64,000 nucleotides of DNA, taken from positions 791,314 to 855,313 of the forward strand of contig MNCI01007580.1 in NCBI GenBank assembly GCA_015680685.1, written 5' to 3'. The notes beneath the pieces are model-generated. The model did no database searches. It was given only the letters and a program-made list of their open reading frames with translations, and had not been told where the DNA came from. The stretch is from Gnetum montanum (taxonomy: Eukaryota > Streptophyta > Gnetopsida > Gnetales > Gnetaceae). Position numbers and translations under genes: made by a program. This document shows positions 58,016 to 64,000 of the stretch, piece after piece (the stretch's first letter is position 1; each line of letters starts with the position of its first letter).

Positions 58016-59989
58016 GTGGGAAACCTTGCTCATTATTTCGGATCTCCTCCTTCCAACTCAGTCATGGGGGATATGGCCACCTCTGCTAATCATTAAAGAC
58101 CCTCAACTCTTTCTAAGTTTTTGTTTTACACATTTTTTATTTTGCAGATTCTTGGTTTTGCACATTTCTTTAATCCTTCTTGTTTTTGTTTTTGTTTTAC
58201 ACCATCATTCATATTTTTACAATTTCTTTATGTGATTACTTATTTTGTTTGTCACCCAATAAGTGTTCATGATGGTGGTATGAATAATATCATATCGATT
58301 ACTAATGTTTGGATATTATCTTTGAAGTACAATGTTGATATTAAGGTATGGTTCTCTTGATTAAATAAGCAATGAGTCCACATCGTACATGCATCCATAA
58401 ATTCCTATGGTCTCCCTTGCCTTGGAACTATATAGTCCCTTTCTTTACTAAAACTGTTAACGAATTGGTGATTGAGTATTTCTTAGACTAAGGAAAGACT
58501 CAAAGGATGCAAAGGGTATGACTTCAAAGGGATTCTATGCATTTGTACTAGCTATTCTCTTGAGTGCTTGGATGCTTTTTCCTTGGGTTTTCCACCATTC
58601 CGACCATTCATCAAATCACCGAAAGCTGGGTTCATAAAAATAAGTCTTTGCATGGTGTGGTTTTCAAGCGAAGAAAAAAACACAGTGAGAATTCAAAGCA
58701 CACTCCTTAGGCACAATAATGATCTTGGGCTACATGCACTGGTTATGGCACTGGAAAGACATGTTACCCATGCCTGAAGGTTCCCTCTAACTAAGGCCCC
58801 TTCTCGCTTCCTGGTTCTCCATCTTGCTCTCCTTGGAATGGTGGTGACTTTTTGTACAGGCATCAACACATGTGCTCTCCTTGGAATGGTGGTGACTTTT
58901 TGAACACATGTGTTGATGCGAGGTCACTGAATGTGGTTGGTTTGAGTGCGGATTTGGAATGAGTTCTACTCGATCACATTAACCATGAAACACACAAGGG
59001 ACTTTACACAACCTTCTTTTTGGGTTTCCGTTCCATTCTCCCCTCTCCACCTTTCTTTTCCATTTTTCACCTCATTGCTGGTTTTATCATTAGTCTGTAT
59101 CTTGGTTGATGCATTGTTCTTCCTTGGTAATTTCTTGTGGGTAAGTTTTTAACTCTTGTTTCCCAATGGCATTCCTAGAGCCTACGAACTCTTTGATTTA
59201 TGGGTTTGTCAAGGCATCAAAGGCATAAGCCTGCTTTGGGGAGGAGCCACTAGCATTTCTTTTTGGGTGCACTTGTTAACTTCTTTCCCTTAAACATTTC
59301 CTGCAATCACCAATTTTTTGTTTCATCCCCATCCATGACATCCATTTTATTAGCGTTGCCATTGTTACTTTTTCTTCATCTTTCTTATTCCTTCTCTTTT
59401 TCCATCCTACCACTACCAAAGGTTCACTCTTCATCATGGGGGCTTGAGCACAAAATTTTTTCAATTTTTCCTAACCCCTACACCTTAGGTAATCACCAGT
59501 GTTAAAACTCCAAAACTAGTATCTGCCATAACCATAACTCAGCCAATGCATTACATTGTGATTTATCTAACCTCGCTCATTTATGACTATGTTGTGTATG
59601 CAGATGCCGATAATACAACAATGGACTGGGCCTAGAAGATGCACTCAAGATGGACCGGAACTGGAACATTTACGAAAGGAGAAAGATTGATGGCGTGGCT
59701 ATGGATGAAAAACAACAAGCGTAATTTTGGCATCAGTAGCAACACATCTTATTCTTTTCTCTCTCTCTCCTTCTTCTCTTTTAGCTGCCAATAAGGTTAG
59801 ATGTCATTTATGTACAGTGTTCACTTTTGTGGTCATGAACACTAATGTTGTCATGTATTGTATTCTTGATCCGTTCACTGGGCACGTTGAGTTAGTCACC
59901 CTGTTCCACTGTCAATAGTCATTCAGTCAATAATCTCATACCTTTCCAATATTTTGTAACGAACTCAAGGACGATTTTTCATTTAGTCA
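58016..59989 (+). other. Element B 3' spacer
   Basis: Non-coding. It holds the conserved module at 58,756-58,800 (AGACATGTTACCCATGCCTG then AAGGTTCCC) and a 48-bp partial tandem duplication at 58,825-58,902. It also has a perfect 15-bp inverted repeat, a GGGGAGGAGCCACT block at about 59,238, and GTGTATGCAG|ATGCC at 59,594-59,608 with a following frame of only 28 codons. The 3' ORF seen in element A is absent. Confidence 0.65.
58860..58919. repeat. 15-bp perfect inverted repeat
   Basis: GCATCAACACATGTG (58,860-58,874) and CACATGTGTTGATGC (58,905-58,919) with a 30-bp loop. It could fold as a hairpin in the element's RNA. Confidence 0.85.
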
Positions 59990-59997
59990 TGGGGGTA
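59990..59997 (+). other. Polypurine tract, element B
   Basis: TGGGGGTA directly before TGATGAACC of the 3' LTR. Confidence 0.8.
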
Positions 59998-60791
59998 TGA
60001 TGAACCATGATATTGGATCGATCATGTGATATCGAATACCCGATATTGTGGCCTGCCTCCTTTTCTATAAATAAGAGGTGACGCCCTTGGTTCCTAGAGT
60101 GAGAAGTTAGTCCCTTAGCCAAACTCTTGCCATTTTCTCCCTCCAGAGTTAGAATTATTTCTGCGTGCCTGCAGTAGGATTCATAGAGTAAACGGATCTT
60201 TATTCGAGCATTATGTACCTAAGCACACTTTGTGTACGGCAATAAAGACAAACTTTATGATAAACCTTGTAGCATACAAAATAGATTAATTAGTGTTAAT
60301 TATTATTTAATTCTTTTGGAGTTAATTAATGATTTCTCTCACCCTACAACTCTCTTAGTTAAATACACTCAGTACGACCACTTTGAGCATGTGTGTGGTG
60401 CTTGGTAACCCAGTAACGATTAGCGTTTGGTAATCCTAGTAGCATTGCACTAGTTCAGGATGTGTACGGCAAGTGGGAACGGATACTAGTGTTAGGAGTA
60501 CTTAGAAATTAGTTAATGAATAGTTAAATTAGATTAGTTACTTAGTTGTCTCTCTCTTCCCTCCTTATTAGCATAGGATATAAAACACATAAAAGCCATA
60601 AAAATCATATGCCTCAAGCTTACTTAACCATACAACTATGACACACAAGTAAGTTTGGGAAGACAACGATTAATCAACCCATTATTATTCCACACAGGTG
60701 CATAGGCACTTAGTCCTTGGAATTCGACCAGATTGTGCATGAAACACTTGTATTCGTATGGTTGAGCGTAGGGGTACCTCGTCGCTCATCA
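59998..60791 (+). mobile_element. Element B 3' LTR (794 bp)
   Basis: TGATGAACCATG at 59,998 to CGCTCATCA at 60,791. TATAAAT at 60,066-60,072. It matches the 5' LTR apart from scattered substitutions and two 19-bp insertions (within U3, and near 60,661). These account exactly for the 38-bp length difference. Confidence 0.95.
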
Positions 60792-62374
60792 AAGGTCATA
60801 CATTGAAATGTTAGCTTTAACTCTTTTTAGGTCCTCAACCAAATCATAATTCTTATGTTCATCTTTGGCTTCTTGTTAAGATGGGGTTCTTCTAAGTATA
60901 GAAGGGGGGTTTGGTCATTGTGTGGTAGTTACTTGGGATGACCCAAATTGGTTGTTTGCATTGTTTTGACTAGGAACTCTTCTATTTGAAGGTGTATAGG
61001 AATTTTTATTAGTTTATTGTTGTGTAGCATTCATAATGTTGCTAAGTTTGTGGTAGCGAGTGTTGTGTGGGTTAGGGTCGCCTACCATAACTTGTTCTAT
61101 TTAGGAAACCTCTTCATTTTCTATCTCATGAGGTACATTAAGGACCATGATAGGGGTTTTTCCATGTTGTTGCCCTTGGGTATTGTCATCATACAATGCC
61201 ATGAATTGAGGACAAGTCTTTTCGGAATGTTGCCTTGTATTATGAAGATGAAAATAATCATCGTTGATTGATGCACTTGGTTTTTCTGGTTTTATAGGGC
61301 CTTTGTTATTGTTTCTTTTTAGCTCAACCACTTCATTAGATAGTTTTTGTAGTAAAGCAAGTATCTAGGTCATCTGATTTTGAGTTTGGGTTAGTGGTTC
61401 AACAGAAGTTGATGTCCCATTTGGGTTTATAATGGATTGGATCCAGGCTTTTGATGATCATCATTCAAACCAGTGTTGGATGATAAGAATGAAGAGAACA
61501 TGGGGCCTTGTGAGTAATTACTTAAAGGTTGAGTTGATTGAAAGGGAGAAAGAGTTTGAGACATAACATTAGGTATTTGAAAAGTTAGTAGGAGTGGGTT
61601 TGATTGCAAAGGGTTACTAACACTCATCATCCCAAATTGGGTTTGGATGTTGTTTATAAGGGTCATTTGCTCTAATTTTACAGCTTTTGACATTGCACCT
61701 TGTATTTCTGTTATGTTGGAATCAGATTTGATAGCATAAGCGAAGAATGGATCAATGGTAGAAAGATAGAAGTTGAGGATACCATCTGGTTGTGGTCGCA
61801 TCTCATTTGGCACATAGGCAAGTTGATGAAGGAATCTAAGGTTATAATCCCTAACATTTTTCCTAGGTAGCTTTTTAGGCTAATAAAGTTATTTGATGCA
61901 ATAGCAGTGCTTGTAAATTTTTCAAACTGATTCAAAAACTTGTTTTTGAATTCTTGCCATATGTTAATAGAGGCGTCAAGAAGCATTAAAAACCATTGGG
62001 TTGCTTTGTTCCTAAATAATGCTACAAATACTTTGCATACCACATCATTATGTACAAATGTTGTGGATCCCTAGTAAGGTTTCAAAACATTGTATGTGTT
62101 GGTGGGCATCATTCATAGGGGTTGTAGGATTGAAAAATAGGTTTATGTTCTGAAGGGATTTTGGTATATCATGGTAGTTATTAAAGTTAAAAGGGTTTCT
62201 TACCAAGGGAGCCGAGGGTTGATGGGCTGTTATCTTAGTCTGAGGTTTCTTAGGAATTGAACGTGGAAAAAGTAAAGCTCGTTGTTTTCTTAAAGTGAAA
62301 TGACAAGTAGATGGTTGACTAGGGGCAGGAGTAAAAACTCTTTGTTGAGATGTTCCATAAGAAGAGTCACTCAT
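60792..62374 (-). pseudogene. gag: Tat-type gag, cut by element B
   Basis: ATG at 62,374 (MSDSSYGTSQQ). FNFNNYHDIPKSLQNINLFF and HIQCFETLLGIHN lead into the core ALFRNKATQWFLML, SINIWQEFKNKFLNQFEKF (62,010-61,900). RFLHQLAYVPNEMRPQPDGI, FFAYAIKSDSNI and KAVKLEQMTLIN follow in another frame (61,813-61,427), then a Gln/Pro/Ser-rich tail. A damaged zinc-knuckle-like region DYFHLHNTRQHSEKTCPQF lies near 61,240-61,180. Two frameshifts and stops. Protease continues beyond element B at 51,354. Confidence 0.8.
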
Positions 62375-62645
62375 AAAATGAAAAATAACATGAAATGTAA
62401 AATACTATATTTTTTATTTATTATATTTTATTTTATTTTAAAAAGTAAAATTGAAATTGCAAAATTTCAGAAAAGTAAATTAAGAGTAGGATTGTTAGAG
62501 TATAAATTTGGAGATTTGAAAATAAAACTAAAATGGCAATAAAATCAAAAATAGGAAAGCAAAAACAGAAATGCAAATCAACAGGAAAGAATAGAAAAAA
62601 TGATTTTAAAAAAAAAACATAAAAGGAAATAGAGGTTGAGAAACT

Positions 62646-62663
62646 GCACTCCTTCTAGCGCTA
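62646..62663 (-). other. Tat-type primer-binding site candidate
   Basis: The minus strand reads TAGCGCTAGAAGGAGTGC, six bases from the LTR end and about 270 bp before gag. TGGCGC-type starts are usual for Tat-lineage primer sites. I could not assign the tRNA. Confidence 0.5.
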
Positions 62664-62669
62664 AAAAGG

Positions 62670-64000
62670 TGTTGATGTGTAAATCTTGGACATGCCAACA
62701 TTTGTAAAACTTGTTTTAGGAGACTATCGCCTAAGGCGCCTCCCGTATAGGTACGAAAACCCAAAATAGCCTCAACTGAGAAGGCTATGTGACAAAACAA
62801 TTATAATATTTTTAAGTAAAATATTGTAAACTAAGACTTAATTTTGCGAGCGTTTTCTGAACATAATGAAATAATTAAAATCAAAATTAAACATAATCAA
62901 ATTAAACATTTGTGTAATTTTTGAGTACAATAAAAAAAATTAAAATTAAAATTTATCTGTGCTCTAAGTTTGTGGTTCTTGATGTTGGTTCTAATCAGGA
63001 TCTCCTGACCTCCATTGTCTGTCACTCCATCCGCTGCAACTACCTGAAACACAGACCCGTCAAGAAAGAGGAAGGTCTGTCACAGTTGCCCGATACGCGT
63101 AGCCACCTGCCACGCAAGTATAGCTACCACCATCGTCAACTTTGACGTCCTGCGTGCCTGCTGCTTCTGGTGGACGGATGCTGCCACAACAGTGTTCGTA
63201 ACCGCTAATGGATAAGGGAAAAGGAAGTTTTTGTGGCATTCACCGTTGTCTGCACGCCCATCGTCATCGTCTGGTGTGTCGTCTGCTACGGGTGAGAGAA
63301 AAAGAAAAAACATAAAACCAGCGTCTGCTGCTACTGTCAACACCCACGCCTGCCGCTGACGTCTGCAATCGCTGTTTGGGCATGCGCGTCTGCGATCTGC
63401 TTAGATGCTGAGAAACGCGCAACTGCCCTGCAGGACGTACCACTGCCCAGCGTTTGGAAACCGTCAGCAACCGCTGGTGGTCACAGGAACCAACCAGAGA
63501 GGGCTTGCTGCCGTTTGCTGCAATCACGCGCAGCCACCCGTGCCTCATGCAGAGCACGTGTCGTTGCTGGAGAGCGGTGCACCCTGCCGTTACTGAAGGC
63601 AAAAGAAAAATTCAGCCGTCCATCTCCAGAGAGAAGGCTGGCTGGCTATCCCAGAAGAGACCCAGGCTCTGCCCCCTGTTTATAATGGCCTGCAAGGAAA
63701 AGAAACCCGTCAACTGCCAATTCCGTTGCGATGCGAAACACTGCGTGAGAAAACTGCCACCACCACCCCACGTCTCCGTCCAATATGAATGTCATTTTCC
63801 AGTCTCTCTGGAGAGTATGTAGCAAACCCTTCATCAGTAAAATTAAAATTAAACCCCACGTCTCCGTCCAATATGAATGTCATTTTCCAGTCTCTCTGGA
63901 GAGTATGTAGCAAACCCTTCATCAGTAAAATTAAAATTAAAAATGCAGTTGCGATTCTCATCTTAATATAATGTAAGGAGGAGTTTTCATCTAAGGTCTG
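62670..64000 (-). mobile_element. Tat-type 5' LTR, partial
   Basis: The left edge TGTTGATG is shared with 45,075. The minus-strand TATA box TATAAA is at 63,679-63,684, followed on that strand by a GC-rich stretch (63,250-63,660) that is presumably R and leader-side sequence. U3 continues beyond the window. ORFs here (63,080-63,961) are not supported as genes. Confidence 0.8.
63766..63941. repeat. 88-bp perfect tandem duplication in U3
   Basis: Two adjacent identical copies starting CCCCACGTCTCCGTCCAATA and ending AAAATTAAA, about 80 bp upstream of the TATA box on the minus strand. Duplicated U3 blocks often act as enhancers. An assembly duplication is the alternative. Confidence 0.9.

Larger units (their letters stand above)
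51355..60791 (+). mobile_element. Element B: complete Athila-type element
   Basis: 5' LTR 51,355-52,110, primer site, gag, protease, RT, RNase H, integrase, 3' spacer, polypurine tract and 3' LTR 59,998-60,791, total 9.4 kb. It interrupts the minus-strand Tat-type element between gag and protease. No clean 5-bp target duplication is visible (flanks ACAT and AAGG). Its coding regions are the least damaged of the Athila copies. 265 Ns hide the gag/protease junction. Confidence 0.92.
45075..64000 (-). mobile_element. Tat-type Ty3/gypsy element, split by element B
   Basis: Minus-strand order: 5' LTR (from beyond 64,000 to 62,670), primer site, gag (62,374-60,792), [element B 60,791-51,355], protease, second RNase H, RT, RNase H, integrase (to 46,843), 3' region, and a partial 3' LTR (45,685-45,075). 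The second plant-type RNase H assigns it to the Tat lineage. LTR ends read TGTTGATG at the left edges (minus-strand ...CATCAACA). Gag and pol parts lie in matching orientation on both sides of element B. Confidence 0.8.

Noticed and set aside
51345-60800. Target-site duplication of element B
   Set aside because: The flanks read GGACAT on the left and AAGGTCAT on the right. The partial resemblance is not a clean 5-bp duplication next to the LTR ends.
63080-63961. Overlapping ORFs in the GC-rich end
   Set aside because: They lie in a Tat-type LTR, occur on both strands because stops are rare in GC-rich DNA, and include the tandem duplication.

Overview
The window looks like nuclear DNA of a large, repeat-rich plant genome. 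It is AT-rich by eye and built almost entirely of decayed Ty3/gypsy LTR retrotransposons, mostly of the Athila type (tRNA-Asp-like primer sites, DLG/DSG proteases, FMDD reverse transcriptases, LTRs bounded by TGATGA...TCATCA). One element is of the Tat type, with a second RNase H. No intact host gene, rRNA, tRNA or CRISPR array was recognised. A PPR pseudogene near 14.2-14.5 kb resembles the large PLS-PPR families of gymnosperms, so a conifer or other gymnosperm is my tentative guess. That is inference from memory, not a search.

Layout. 1-668 is a minus-strand Athila-type LTR with a palindromic U3 cassette. 0.7-9.2 kb is old, mostly unrecognisable sequence with two microsatellites. 9.25-11.2 kb is a minus-strand gypsy gag remnant with a degraded primer site and probable LTR. 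12.7-13.3 kb may be another LTR. 13.5-14.5 kb holds two adjacent intronless host-gene fragments, a bromodomain and a PPR. Element A (15.5-28.76 kb, minus) is a long Athila-type element: gag, protease, RT, RNase H, integrase and a large 3' ORF, all carrying stop codons. 28.8-31.6 kb is the 3' end and LTR of a plus-strand relative that mirrors element A's 5' LTR. Element C (32.1-38.27 kb, plus) has LTRs, primer site and gag but no pol. It sits in the LTR of a minus-strand, gag-bearing element D (38.3-43.8 kb). 43.9-44.5 kb is another Athila 3' end. 44.86-45.04 kb is a short exon-like ORF of unknown origin.

45.1-64 kb is a nest. A minus-strand Tat-type element (5' LTR at 62.67-64 kb, gag at 60.8-62.4 kb, pol at 46.8-51.35 kb, 3' LTR remnant at 45.1-45.7 kb) is split by a complete plus-strand Athila element B (51,355-60,791) with near-identical LTRs. 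The Tat element has its plant-type second RNase H between protease and RT, not after the first RNase H.

Most notable signals: (1) each Athila-type LTR here has its own set of short palindromic repeats just upstream of the TATA box; (2) a similar palindrome-plus-TATA module lies inside element A, followed by a consensus splice donor and an acceptor abutting the ATG of the 3' ORF, as if that ORF had its own promoter; (3) the gag-only element C; (4) primer sites decayed almost only by C-to-T/G-to-A changes. Eleven single N bases, several flanked by exact direct repeats, mark unmerged contig overlaps, and 265 Ns span part of element B. Both limit fine interpretation.
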